Part shown: piece by piece, positions 17,061 to 26,158 of the stretch
How positions within the stretch are numbered: position 1 is the stretch's first letter
Layout of the letters: the number at the start of each line of letters is the position of its first letter
Source: Kushneria sinocarnis
GTDB taxonomy: Bacteria > Pseudomonadota > Gammaproteobacteria > Pseudomonadales > Halomonadaceae
DNA: 64,000 nucleotides
Direction of reading: 5' to 3'
Assembly: GCF_003633775.1 (NCBI RefSeq)
Contig: NZ_RBIN01000001.1
Coordinates: 310,001-374,000 of the forward strand
Notes under the pieces: generated by a model
Seen by the model: the letters and a program-made list of their open reading frames with translations, nothing else
What the model was told of the DNA's origin: nothing
Database searches by the model: none
Program-made: the position numbers and the translations under genes

Positions 17061-18656
17061 ATGGCACATCTGATCGAACTCTTCCGAACCCGACTGGCAC
17101 TGCGTACCGCGGCCATCATCCTGCTGATGGTCGCTCTGCTGGGGGCCGGCTTTCTGGTGCTGGCGGTCGAGATACGCGCCGACAGTGAACAGCGGGCCCA
17201 GTACACCCGGATCGAGGAACTGCTCTCCACGGTCGAGCGCACCACCCAGATTGCCTGCTTTCTGGGCGATCGTGAACTGGCCGGCGAGGTGGCCGATGGG
17301 CTGCTGGTCAATCGCATCGTGCGCGAGGTGCGCATCATCCGCCAGACGGGCGATGTGCTGGCCGATGCCCGTTCCGAGCAGGGGCGCACCGGGCCGGCGA
17401 TCAGCCGTGCCGTGTACTCCCCCTTCGAGCAGGCTCAGCCGCTGTGCCGGATCGCGCTGATACCCGATCAGCAGCGCATTGATGACGCGGTGTTCGAGGC
17501 CTCGCGCTTTCTCGCCGTGGCGCTGCTGCTGCAGCTGGCCGGCGTGGGCCTCTGCGTGGTGCTGGTGGTGGTGCATTTCGTGACCCGGCCGATCACCGGC
17601 ATTTCGCACCGCCTGAGCAGGCTGGAGGCCGAAACCGGCCACAAGCTGCAGGCGCCGCGCGGCAATCAGCATGACGAGATCGGGCAGCTGGTCGCCAGCG
17701 TCAACGCCATGATCGACCACCTGGTCAGCAGCCTGAGCGAAGAGCGTCGGCTGCGGCTGGAGCGCGAGGTCGAGGAGCGCCGTTATCGCACCATCTTCGA
17801 TAGCGTGGAAGCCGGCATCTTCGAGCTCGATGGCGAGGGCCGGATCGTGGTGGCCAACCCGGCCTTCCGGCGGCTGTTCCGGCTGGCCGAGGAGTGCGAT
17901 CCGGTGCGGCGTCGGGTGGCCCTGACCGAGCTGGCCGGCGACGGGGGGCCCAGCATCGAGGAACTGGTCCATCACAGTGAGCCGGGCCGGGCACGGCAGT
18001 GGGAGCTGGCGCTGGGCAGCGGAACGCTCAGGCGCTGGATCAGCATCCTGCTGAATCGCCTCGAGGAGGGGCGGCTGCAGGGGGTGGCGCACGATATTAC
18101 CGAGCGCAAGATGGCGACCGATGCCGCCGAGCGGCTGGCGATAACCGATCCGCTGACCGGGCTGGGCAACCGGCTCGGCATGGAGCGCCGGCTGGCCGTC
18201 ATTGCGCGTCATCACAGGCTCTATCCCGAGCGACCGCATGCCCTGGTGGTGCTCGACTTCGATCACTTCAAGCACGTCAATGATACCTGGGGGCATCAGG
18301 CCGGGGATCGGGTGCTCGAACATGTCGCTGCCCTGCTGACCACACTGGTCGGTCAGCGGGACTATCTGGCCCGGCAGGGTGGCGACGAGTTCGTGATGGT
18401 ACTCGAGGGGCAGGGGCAGCGTGACCAGGTCGCGGCACTGCTGGCGCGCTTCATCGAACTGCTGGCCGACCCCATCGAGCTGGACGAGGAGGTGCGAATC
18501 CGCATGGGCGCGAGTATCGGCGTGGCCATCCTGGGCCTGGACACCGAGGATGTGCAGGAAGCCCTGCACTTCGCGGATCAGGCGATGTACCGTGCCAAGC
18601 GCGCCGGACGCAACAACTGGCGGTTTCATCAGACGACCTCCGAGCTGTCCGGCTGA
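17061..18656 (+). CDS. Membrane PAS-GGDEF diguanylate cyclase
   Basis: 531-residue inner-membrane protein. TM1 is at about residues 15-37, a periplasmic sensor region of ~110 residues with Cys residues (IACFLGDRE, PLCRIAL) follows, TM2 at ~150-175, then HAMP (RPITGISHRLSRLE), a PAS domain at ~240-355 (YRTIFDSVEAGIFELDG) and GGDEF at ~360-525. The active-site motif is intact (RQGGDEF) with DFDHFKHVNDTWGH upstream, so c-di-GMP synthesis is expected. No RxxD inhibitory site is visible at the usual position. The gene ends the porin/SBP unit, suggesting the periplasmic domain reads a signal from those proteins. Confidence 0.85.
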   Translation: MAHLIELFRTRLALRTAAIILLMVALLGAGFLVLAVEIRADSEQRAQYTRIEELLSTVERTTQIACFLGDRELAGEVADGLLVNRIVREVRIIRQTGDVLADARSEQGRTGPAISRAVYSPFEQAQPLCRIALIPDQQRIDDAVFEASRFLAVALLLQLAGVGLCVVLVVVHFVTRPITGISHRLSRLEAETGHKLQAPRGNQHDEIGQLVASVNAMIDHLVSSLSEERRLRLEREVEERRYRTIFDSVEAGIFELDGEGRIVVANPAFRRLFRLAEECDPVRRRVALTELAGDGGPSIEELVHHSEPGRARQWELALGSGTLRRWISILLNRLEEGRLQGVAHDITERKMATDAAERLAITDPLTGLGNRLGMERRLAVIARHHRLYPERPHALVVLDFDHFKHVNDTWGHQAGDRVLEHVAALLTTLVGQRDYLARQGGDEFVMVLEGQGQRDQVAALLARFIELLADPIELDEEVRIRMGASIGVAILGLDTEDVQEALHFADQAMYRAKRAGRNNWRFHQTTSELSG

Positions 18657-18668
18657 CCCTCGGAGGTC
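18635..18668. terminator. Bidirectional hairpin between convergent GGDEF and TRAP genes
   Basis: GACCTCCGAG (18635-18644) pairs perfectly with CTCGGAGGTC (18659-18668). The hairpin spans the stop codon of the cyclase gene and sits 8 bp from the end of the TRAP permease gene. No strong T run on either side. Confidence 0.4.
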
Positions 18669-18675
18669 GGCTCGC

Positions 18676-21279
18676 TCAGCTCGAGGGAGCCGGCTTCCGC
18701 GACGCTTCGGCGGGGCGCCGGCGACGCTGCAGCAGCACGATCAGCCCCAGTACCAGCAGCGCCGGCAGCCACAGCCACTCCTTGGCGAAGCGTTCGGCAG
18801 GCAGGCGCACGGCGGTAATGGTCTGATCGAGATCGAACCCGAGCTCCTTCGCCTGACTGCCCCAGGTGACCATGTCGACCAGGGTGTCGCCATCCTCCTC
18901 GCGCAGCATCAGCCCGAGGTTTTCAAGCCGGGCCTGACCGGTATCGCCTGCCACCACCGGCACTTCCACCACGAAGTGGGTCGGCTCGCCGTAGTCATCC
19001 ATGCCATTCACCGCGATGCGCAGCTGCTGGTTCTCTTCCAGCTGGCCATAGGCCTGGGCCAGCTGGGCCGGCGGCACCTCGTTGTAGGGCGGCACGATCA
19101 TGTCCTGCCAGAAGCCGGGGCGGAACAGGGTGAAGGCCACCAGCAGCAGCATGATTGTCTCGTACCAGCGGTTGCGGGTGATGAACCAGCCCTGGGTGGC
19201 GGCGGCAAAGATCAGCATCGCCAGGGTCGCTACCACGAAGATCAGTATGCCGTGCCAGAGATCGACATTGATCAGCAGCAGATCGGTGTTGAAGATGAAC
19301 AGAAACGGCAGTGCCGCGGTGCGCAGGCTGTACCAGAACGCCTGGGCGCCGGTCCGGATGGGATCGGCGCCGGAGATGGCGGCGGCCGCGAACGAGGCCA
19401 GTCCCACCGGTGGGGTGACATCCGCCATGATGCCGAAATAGAACACGAACAGATGCACGGCAATCAGCGGTACCAGCAGCCCCTGCTGCTGGCCGAGCTG
19501 GACGATGACCGGCGCCAGCAGCGCCGAGACCACAATATAGTTGGCCGTGGTGGGCAGCCCCATGCCGAGGATCAGGCTGAGCACCGCGGTCAGCAGCAGC
19601 ATCAGCAGCAGGCTGCCCATCGAGAGCTGCTCGACCAGATCGGCCAGCACCAGCCCCACGCCGGTCTGGGAGACTGCACCGACGATGATGCCGGCGGTAG
19701 CGGTGGCAATGCCGATGCCGACCATGTTGCGGGCCCCGTCGGTCAGGCCCGCCCACAGATCCCGCAGGCCCTCGGCCAGATCGGCGCGCAGGTCGAGGCG
19801 GCCGCGGAACAGCGCATCCAGCGGGCGCTGGGTGATCATGATCACCATCATCAGCACGGTCGCCCAGAAGGCCGACAGCCCCGGCGAGAGCCGCTCGACC
19901 ATCAGACACCACACCAGCACCACCACCGGCAGCAGGAAGTGCAGGCCGACCATTACGGTCGGCCTGGTGCGCGGCAGCACGGTGATGTCGCTGTCCGGGG
20001 TGTCATGCTCGAGTTCGGGATACTGCGCGCCCAGCCGGAGCAGGGCGACATAGACCACGGCCAGCACGCCGGCGACCACCCAGGGGGTGGCCCCGCCCAG
20101 CGCCGGCTTGAGCCAGCCCAGGCCGTAATAGACCGCCGCACTCAGCGCCATCAGCCCGATCAGGCCGGTCAGGAAACCGGTGATCCGGATCAGCCAGGGG
20201 CGCACCGGGTTGCTGCTCTCCAGCCCCTTCATGCCGGCCTTCATGGCCTCCAGGTGGACGATGTAGAGCAGGGCGATGTAGGAGATGACCGCCGGCAGGA
20301 AGGCGTGCTTGATGACCTCGACATAGGGAATGCCGACGTACTCCACCATCAAGAAGGCGGCCGCGCCCATTACCGGCGGCATGATCTGACCGTTGACCGA
20401 GGAGGCCACCTCCACGGCGCCGGCCTTGGTCGAGGAGAATCCTACCCGCTTCATCAGCGGAATGGTAAAGGTGCCGGTGGTCACGGTGTTGGCGATTGAG
20501 GAGCCCGAGATCAGGCCGGTGAGCCCCGAGGCGACCACCGCGGCCTTGGCCGGGCCGCCGCGGTAGTGGCCCAGCAGCGAGAAGGCGACCTTGATGAAAT
20601 AGTTGCCGGCGCCGGCCTTGTCGAGCAGCGCGCCGAACAGCACGAACAGGAACACGAAGCTGGTGGAGACGCCCAGCGCAATGCCGAACACCCCCTGGGT
20701 GGTCAGCCACTGGTGATTGACCAGCGCCTCCGGCCCGACCCCGCGGTGCGCCAGCATGCCCGGCATGTACGGCCCGGCCAGCGAGTAGCCGAGAAAGACC
20801 AGCGCCACGATGGTCAGCGGCGGCCCCAGCGAGCGCCGGGTGCCCTCGAGCAGCAGCAGCAGTCCGGCAATCCCGACCACCACATCCTGGGTGATGGGAT
20901 TGCCCGGGCGGCCGGCCAGCTGATCGTAGAAGAGGTAGATATAGAGTGCGCAGAAGGCGCCGACCAGCGCCATTGCCCAGTCGGTCAGGGGAATGCGGGT
21001 CGAGGGCGAGCGTTTGAAGGCCGGATAGGAGAGAAAGGCCAGAAACAGCGCAAACGCCAGATGGACCGAACGCGCCTCGGTGGCGCTGAACACGCCGAAG
21101 CCGAGCTGATAGGGCAGTGGCGAGGTGATCCACAGCTGAAACAGCGACCACGCCAGGGCCACGCCCAGCAGCAGGCGGCCACTGAAGCCCTGCAGCTTGC
21201 GGCCACCGGTGTCGGCTGCTGCCGCCATCTCCCGGGCGTCGGAACCGGACTCGTCATGACGAGACGCGGGGTTGTTCAT
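18676..21279 (-). CDS. TRAP transporter fused permease (4TM/12TM) with C-terminal DUF3394
   Basis: 867-residue inner-membrane protein combining the small and large TRAP permease subunits, the form that pairs with TAXI binding proteins. Many helices are visible; large-subunit signatures include SGSSIANTVTTGTFTIPLMKR, GAVEVASSVNGQIMPPVMGA and LGMGLPTTANYIV. The last ~170 residues after WYETIMLLL form a largely soluble region (DUF3394) ending in a final helix. ATG 21279 has GAGGG 8 bp upstream. It lies downstream of the TAXI gene, separated by 130 bp of stacked hairpins. Confidence 0.9.
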   Translation of the reverse strand: MNNPASRHDESGSDAREMAAAADTGGRKLQGFSGRLLLGVALAWSLFQLWITSPLPYQLGFGVFSATEARSVHLAFALFLAFLSYPAFKRSPSTRIPLTDWAMALVGAFCALYIYLFYDQLAGRPGNPITQDVVVGIAGLLLLLEGTRRSLGPPLTIVALVFLGYSLAGPYMPGMLAHRGVGPEALVNHQWLTTQGVFGIALGVSTSFVFLFVLFGALLDKAGAGNYFIKVAFSLLGHYRGGPAKAAVVASGLTGLISGSSIANTVTTGTFTIPLMKRVGFSSTKAGAVEVASSVNGQIMPPVMGAAAFLMVEYVGIPYVEVIKHAFLPAVISYIALLYIVHLEAMKAGMKGLESSNPVRPWLIRITGFLTGLIGLMALSAAVYYGLGWLKPALGGATPWVVAGVLAVVYVALLRLGAQYPELEHDTPDSDITVLPRTRPTVMVGLHFLLPVVVLVWCLMVERLSPGLSAFWATVLMMVIMITQRPLDALFRGRLDLRADLAEGLRDLWAGLTDGARNMVGIGIATATAGIIVGAVSQTGVGLVLADLVEQLSMGSLLLMLLLTAVLSLILGMGLPTTANYIVVSALLAPVIVQLGQQQGLLVPLIAVHLFVFYFGIMADVTPPVGLASFAAAAISGADPIRTGAQAFWYSLRTAALPFLFIFNTDLLLINVDLWHGILIFVVATLAMLIFAAATQGWFITRNRWYETIMLLLVAFTLFRPGFWQDMIVPPYNEVPPAQLAQAYGQLEENQQLRIAVNGMDDYGEPTHFVVEVPVVAGDTGQARLENLGLMLREEDGDTLVDMVTWGSQAKELGFDLDQTITAVRLPAERFAKEWLWLPALLVLGLIVLLQRRRRPAEASRKPAPSS

Positions 21280-21303
21280 GTTCGAACCCTCGATGCTGGT
21301 AAA

Positions 21304-21404
21304 GGGCCCGGCAAGAAAGGGCCCTCATGACGACGTAACGCCCCCGAGGTCATCGGAGGCGTCATGAGGATCATGCGGATGACCGGCCCGGCGGCCGGTC
21401 ATCC
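21304..21404 (-). promoter_or_regulatory. Stacked hairpins between TAXI binding-protein gene and TRAP permease gene
   Basis: Three inverted repeats occupy the spacer: a perfect 12-bp stem (21377-21388 with 21393-21404, 4-base loop), a 10-bp stem CCTCATGACG/CGTCATGAGG (21323-21332 with 21360-21369) and GGGCCC pairs at 21304-21309 and 21319-21324. No long U tract. They are placed to stabilise the binding-protein mRNA or reduce read-through, giving more binding protein than permease. Confidence 0.5.
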
Positions 21405-21409
21405 GGGGC

Positions 21410-22408
21410 TCACCGGGACTGCTGCTCGTCGAGCCAGCCCTGCTCCTGGAAGTAGCGCTTCGCGCCTTCGTGCAGGGGCGCCGACAGCCCTTCGCTGATC
21501 ATTGTCTGCGGCTTTAGATTGCCGAAGGCCGGATGCAGCTTCCTGAAGCGATCGAAGTTGTCGAACACGGCGCTGGTGGCGGCGTAGACCAGCTCCGGGC
21601 TGACCTTTTCGGAGCTGACCAGGGTAGCCCCGACCCCGAAGGTCTTCACGTCATCCGGATTGCCCTTGTACATGCCGCCGGGCACGGTATAAAAGCTGTA
21701 ATAGGGATTGCTCTCGACCAGTTTCTGGATCGCCGGCCCATCCAGCGGAATGATGCGGGCGTTGGTGGTGGTCGCCGCTTCCTGGATCGAGCCGTTGGGA
21801 TGGCCCGCCACGAAGATCATGGCATCGATGTTGTTGTCGGCCAGCGCGGAAGCCTGTTCGGCACTGTCGAGCTCGGAGGCCAGCGCGAAGTCGTCGGTGC
21901 TCCAGCCCTTGGCCTCCATGATCACTTCCATGGTGGCACGGTTGCCGGAGCCGGGGTTGCCGATGTTGACGCGCTTGCCCTTGAGGTCATCCAGCGTCTC
22001 GATGCCGGAATCGGCGCGTGCCACCAGGGTGGCCGGCTCGCCATGCAGGGCGAACACCGAGCGCAGATCCTGGTGGGCATTGCCCTTGAACTGGCCTTCG
22101 CCGTTATAGGCGTTGTACTGCACGTCGGACTGGGCCACGCCCAGATCCAGATCGCCGTTCTCGATGCCGTTGACGTTGGCCACCGAGGCGCCGGTGGAGG
22201 GGGCGTTGCACTTGTAGCCGCTGTCGCCCTGGTTGACGAAGCGACAGATCGACTGACCGACCACGTAGTAGACGCCGGTCTGGCCGCCGGTGCCGATGGT
22301 CATGAACTGGTTGTCGGCGGCCCGGGCAGCGCCCGAGGAGGCCGCGAGCGCGCCCAGTGTCATGACGGTCGCCGACAGCAGCGCGGTAAGGGTCTGGCGT
22401 TTGATCAT
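21410..22408 (-). CDS. TAXI-family TRAP transporter solute-binding protein
   Basis: 332-residue periplasmic protein with signal peptide TLTALLSATVMTLGALAASS. The family motif FMTIGTGGQTGVYYVVG, then NAPSTGASVANVNGI and the LDDLKGKRVNIGNPGSG region, identify a TAXI binding protein. The ligand cannot be read from sequence; close relatives bind glutamate-like compounds, but here the operon carries a CocE-type hydrolase and an ATP-grasp enzyme beside a ureide cluster. ATG 22408 follows AAGGGATCC. Confidence 0.88.
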   Translation of the reverse strand: MIKRQTLTALLSATVMTLGALAASSGAARAADNQFMTIGTGGQTGVYYVVGQSICRFVNQGDSGYKCNAPSTGASVANVNGIENGDLDLGVAQSDVQYNAYNGEGQFKGNAHQDLRSVFALHGEPATLVARADSGIETLDDLKGKRVNIGNPGSGNRATMEVIMEAKGWSTDDFALASELDSAEQASALADNNIDAMIFVAGHPNGSIQEAATTTNARIIPLDGPAIQKLVESNPYYSFYTVPGGMYKGNPDDVKTFGVGATLVSSEKVSPELVYAATSAVFDNFDRFRKLHPAFGNLKPQTMISEGLSAPLHEGAKRYFQEQGWLDEQQSR

Positions 22409-22531
22409 GTGAGGATCCCTTGTTGTCCCTTGTAATAAGCAGCTGGCGACAAGTTACTGCCCCCGGGGTGATGCTGCAAAACGACCCTGGTCGCATATTA
22501 AGTTTCACAAAAGCCTGTTGCCGGCAGCCGG

Positions 22532-24589
22532 CTACACCAGATCGCGCGGGATCCGCTCGTCCCAGCTCTGGGCATGTAGCCGGGTCTCGCCCTCATAGGC
22601 ATCCAGGGTGGCGCGTATCCTGAAGTGCTCCGGATCGGAGGTCATCAGGGTGCGGGCGATCGTGGTCACGCGCCAGTCGCCCCGCTGAAAGTGACGGACC
22701 CACTCGGTCCAGCCCTCGACACTGTCGTAGTCGCCGTAGGCGTAGCCGTAGCGTTCGGTGACCCGGGCGGCAATCTCCATGCCGGTATCATCGAAGCGGT
22801 AGCGCCCCTCGTCATTGATGATCTCCAGGGTGGTGCGGTCGTTGGCCAGATCGCGCAGTACCTGCCAGGCCTCGTGGCCGGACTGCAGCACCGTGGTCGG
22901 CAGCGGAGGCGCGGCTTCCGGCGCTTCGAACGCGGGCAGGGCTGCCTCCTCCGCCGGGCGGGGCTCGCGAAACGGCAGCAGCAGCCGGCACTGGTCCGGA
23001 TAAAGCGTCAGCCGTACCGGCCGGGGTGCCGGCCAGGCGAGCGGCCAGTAGCTGGTGGAGACCGACACCCGGATACAGTGGCCGATCGGGAACTGCTGGG
23101 CGATGTGCTTGAGCGGCACCCGCACCCGGTAGCGCTGGCCGGGCACCAGCGGCTCGGGGTGCTCGTCGCTGTCGCGATGGGTGAGGTTGAGCAGCCCGTA
23201 GGAGACCCGCGTGGCCTTGTCGTCGGGATTGATGTCGACCAGGCGTACCGCCACCATCGCGATCGGCTCATCGGCGGCCAGTTCGAGTTCGAGTACCGGC
23301 TGCCCGCAGATCTCGATGGTCCGGCTCAGCGCGGCCGTCTGGAAGACCAGCGAGCCGCCATCCTCCTCGCGCTGATCGTGGGGCAGATCGGGCGGCGCAT
23401 TGTAGGAGCACCACTTGCCGGCGTAGAGGCCGACCGACAGCGAGGAGCGGATCGTCAGCGGAATCGAGCCCTCGTCGCGACCGAGATGCCGGCCGCTGGC
23501 ATCGACCTCGACCGACTCGGGGATCAGGTCATGTCCGCTGGTCAGCCGGAAGCTCTGCAGCTCGATATGGGGCGACGGCCAGCTCGGCTCCGCTACCCAG
23601 CGGCCGGGACGGACATCGTAGCGGGTCGAGGGCGGCACCGATTCCTGCATCCAGACCCGCAGCATGGGCTCGTCCATGATGCCGGTATCGATCCCCTTGA
23701 GCCAGTAGTCCCACCAGCGCAACGACTCCTGCAGAAAGCCGATCGCCGGACCGGGAATGCCGAGATGAGGGTACTTGTGCGCCCACGGGCCCACCAGCCC
23801 CCTGCGCGGGCCTTGCAGTCCTGCCAGCAGGCGGAAGACGGCATTGCAGTAGCCGTCGGCCCAGCCGCTGATGGCGTAGACCGGACAGCGGATGCGCGAG
23901 TAATCCTCGCCGACCGAACCGTGCTTCCAGTAGTCGTCGCGGCGCTGGTGACGCAGCCACTTCGCCAGCCACAGCCCGCTGCCTTGCAGCCGCTCCTGCC
24001 ACATCTCGCGCCAGCGGCTGCCGACCAGCGCCGGGTCCGGCGGGCAGGCATTGCCATCGAACATGGTCGAGGCCCAGGAGAGGTTGTCGCCCAGCAGGCA
24101 GCCGCCCATGTGATGCACGTCGTCGGCATAGCGGTCATCGGTGGAGCACAGCGTGATCACCGCCTTGAGCTCGGGCGGCTGCAGGGCCGCAATCTGCAGG
24201 CCATTGAAGCCGCCCCAGGAGATGCCCACCATGCCGACATCGCCGCTGCACCAGGGCTGCTCGCCCAGCCAGCGCAGGATCTCCACGCCGTCATCGAGCT
24301 CCTGCTGCAGGTACTCGTCAAGCAGCACGCCGTCGGATTCACCGGTGCCGCGAATGTCCACGCGCACCCCGGCATAGCCGTGGCCGGCCCACCAGCGGTG
24401 TGTCCCGGCATCGCGCTGGGCGGTCAGGTCGCGCTTGCGATAGGGGAGATATTCCAGGATCGCCGGTACCGGCTGCGTTTCGGCATCCACCGGCCGCCAG
24501 ATGCGAATGGCCAGCCGGCAGCCATCGGCCAGTTCGACCCAGCTCTCTTCTTCCAGTACCCGACAGGGCAGATCGTGCGCGATGCGCAT
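22532..24589 (-). CDS. CocE/NonD-type hydrolase (X-Pro dipeptidyl-peptidase S15 family)
   Basis: 685-residue cytoplasmic serine hydrolase with three parts: an alpha/beta hydrolase with ILEYLPYRKRD, DIRGTGESDG and nucleophile elbow GISWGG; a catalytic aspartate region around YAISGWADGY and a catalytic histidine in VGPWAHKYPH; and a C-terminal jelly-roll domain (QPVLELELAADEPIAMVAVRLVDI) as in CocE and PepX. Typical substrates are esters, amides or Xaa-Pro peptides. No signal peptide. It sits between the ATP-grasp gene (48-bp gap) and the TAXI gene, so it may act on the imported compound. Confidence 0.85.
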   Translation of the reverse strand: MRIAHDLPCRVLEEESWVELADGCRLAIRIWRPVDAETQPVPAILEYLPYRKRDLTAQRDAGTHRWWAGHGYAGVRVDIRGTGESDGVLLDEYLQQELDDGVEILRWLGEQPWCSGDVGMVGISWGGFNGLQIAALQPPELKAVITLCSTDDRYADDVHHMGGCLLGDNLSWASTMFDGNACPPDPALVGSRWREMWQERLQGSGLWLAKWLRHQRRDDYWKHGSVGEDYSRIRCPVYAISGWADGYCNAVFRLLAGLQGPRRGLVGPWAHKYPHLGIPGPAIGFLQESLRWWDYWLKGIDTGIMDEPMLRVWMQESVPPSTRYDVRPGRWVAEPSWPSPHIELQSFRLTSGHDLIPESVEVDASGRHLGRDEGSIPLTIRSSLSVGLYAGKWCSYNAPPDLPHDQREEDGGSLVFQTAALSRTIEICGQPVLELELAADEPIAMVAVRLVDINPDDKATRVSYGLLNLTHRDSDEHPEPLVPGQRYRVRVPLKHIAQQFPIGHCIRVSVSTSYWPLAWPAPRPVRLTLYPDQCRLLLPFREPRPAEEAALPAFEAPEAAPPLPTTVLQSGHEAWQVLRDLANDRTTLEIINDEGRYRFDDTGMEIAARVTERYGYAYGDYDSVEGWTEWVRHFQRGDWRVTTIARTLMTSDPEHFRIRATLDAYEGETRLHAQSWDERIPRDLV

Positions 24590-24637
24590 GCGGCAGTGCT
24601 CCCGTGATTCGGCGTGGCCCGCGGAGTGACATCCGAT

Positions 24638-25939
24638 TCAGCCGATGATGTCGGTGAATTCGAACGTCAGGCGTTCGGCAAGCTGCGCATAGTTGTTTTC
24701 CAGTGCTTCATCGCTGTCGGCGCCCATCCAGATATAGGCCAGTGCATAGCTGTAGCTGTCCTGCTCCGGCAGCGTCGAGAGCTGCTGGCCGGGCTCGACC
24801 TGCAGTTCGATGAAGGTGCCGGGGAACGTCTGCTCGAGCGCCTTGAGCTCCTGATCGGTGGGCACCCGGGTCACCCGGGCATCGACGAAGAATACCCGGT
24901 AGAAGAACTTGCCGGCCACCCTGAATCCGCCCTCGCGATGCGGCATGTCGGGTCGGCGTCCGAGGGCAAGATCGACGGTGACCTGCTGATGACTGACGCC
25001 ATCGACCTTGGCGAACAGATCGCAGTGCGACTGGGAGATGCGGGTATTGATCTCCAGCAGCCAGACGCGGTTCTGGATCTCGTCCCAGAAGAACTCGATG
25101 TTGAAGGCGGCATTGTCATAGCCGATGTGCGTCATGATCGTCTGCGTCAGGTCGCGCATGCGCGCCTGGATGTGCTCCGGCAGGCGCGAGGGATAGTGAT
25201 AGCGGAAAAAGCTCAGTACCTGCGGGTAGCGGATCGAGTCGACAATGCCGTAGGGCACCACCTCGCCTTCGAAGACATAGCCCTCCACCGTGCACTGCCA
25301 GCCACCGATGATCTCCTCGGCCATGCAGTAGCCGCCATCCACGGCGCGCACCTCTTCGGGCAGCCTGGCCTGCTCGAGGATGAAGTTGAACGGTTCGGAG
25401 ATCAGCCCGATCTCGTTACGCAGCCGGCCGATGGCCAGCTGGAAATCCTCGGGGCTGTCGATGCGAAACCCCAGCCGCGAGCCGGAGGACTTGATCGGCT
25501 TGACGAAGAAGGGGAAGTAGAGCCCGGCTGCGCCGATCTTCGCCAGGGCGTCGTCATCGAACGGGTCGAAGGCGGTGAAGCGCGGGATGTAGTTGCCGAT
25601 CACCTCGCGCTGCACCAGCCGGCTCCAGTACTTGTGCTCGCAGCGCAGCAGGCTCTCCAGGCTGGTGGTGCGGGTACCGAAGCGCTGGCAGAGAATCGGC
25701 AGCATGGTGGACACCGGGAAATCCATGTAGCCGATGATGGCATCGATCGGTTCGTCGAATGCGCTCAGCGTCTCGCCGGCGCGGCGGACCATGTCCTCCA
25801 GGGGAAAGACCTCGGTGTCATAGATCTCTTCGGGGGCAATGAGCCCATGGATGCGGTGCGCTTCGGCACCCCGCAGCTGCTGCAGTCGCTGCCGGTTCAG
25901 GTCGTTGAGACCGACGACGAAGATGTTGTTCCGGGACAT
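24638..25939 (-). CDS. ATP-grasp domain protein (carboxylate-amine ligase-like)
   Basis: 433-residue cytoplasmic protein. An N-terminal preATP-grasp region (NNIFVVGLNDLNRQRLQQL) is followed by a central ATP-grasp core: ATP-binding lysine in FFVKPIKSSGSRLGF, a strand with GYCMAEEIIGGWQCTVEGYV, and metal-binding residues in NIEFFWDEIQNRVWLLEINTRI. Enzymes of this fold join a carboxylate to an amine or thiol using ATP. The substrate is unknown. ATG 25939 has GGAG about 9 bp upstream. It leads the minus-strand TRAP operon and is divergent from the ureidoglycine aminotransferase gene. Confidence 0.8.
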   Translation of the reverse strand: MSRNNIFVVGLNDLNRQRLQQLRGAEAHRIHGLIAPEEIYDTEVFPLEDMVRRAGETLSAFDEPIDAIIGYMDFPVSTMLPILCQRFGTRTTSLESLLRCEHKYWSRLVQREVIGNYIPRFTAFDPFDDDALAKIGAAGLYFPFFVKPIKSSGSRLGFRIDSPEDFQLAIGRLRNEIGLISEPFNFILEQARLPEEVRAVDGGYCMAEEIIGGWQCTVEGYVFEGEVVPYGIVDSIRYPQVLSFFRYHYPSRLPEHIQARMRDLTQTIMTHIGYDNAAFNIEFFWDEIQNRVWLLEINTRISQSHCDLFAKVDGVSHQQVTVDLALGRRPDMPHREGGFRVAGKFFYRVFFVDARVTRVPTDQELKALEQTFPGTFIELQVEPGQQLSTLPEQDSYSYALAYIWMGADSDEALENNYAQLAERLTFEFTDIIG

Positions 25940-26102
25940 GAAAGGTCTCCGACTCACTGACTGAGTGGATGACCTCCGGCCGGCCAGGGGCACCGGACCT
26001 CGGGTCGCAGGGGCACTGCATGAGCTGAAGCATAGCCGACCCGGACGTGTCGGGAGCCGGCAGGCAGCAGAACTTTGGTGGCAGGTCCGGCGGGGGTCGC
26101 CT

Positions 26103-26116
26103 GAAACCATGGTTTC
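26103..26116. promoter_or_regulatory. Perfect 14-bp palindrome between divergent operons
   Basis: GAAACCATGGTTTC is fully palindromic and lies in the 219-bp region shared by the minus-strand ATP-grasp/TRAP operon and the plus-strand ureide genes, 43 bp before the aminotransferase ATG. The RpiR-family regulator encoded at 28665 is the obvious candidate binder. Confidence 0.45.
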
Positions 26117-26158
26117 CATTACGATTGCAGGGAAACAAAAGTAACAGGTCCGCTGATC

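Noticed and set aside
22532-24607. Long plus-strand frame antisense to the CocE-type hydrolase gene
   Set aside because: No recognisable protein features; the minus-strand frame has a serine-hydrolase elbow and a jelly-roll domain.
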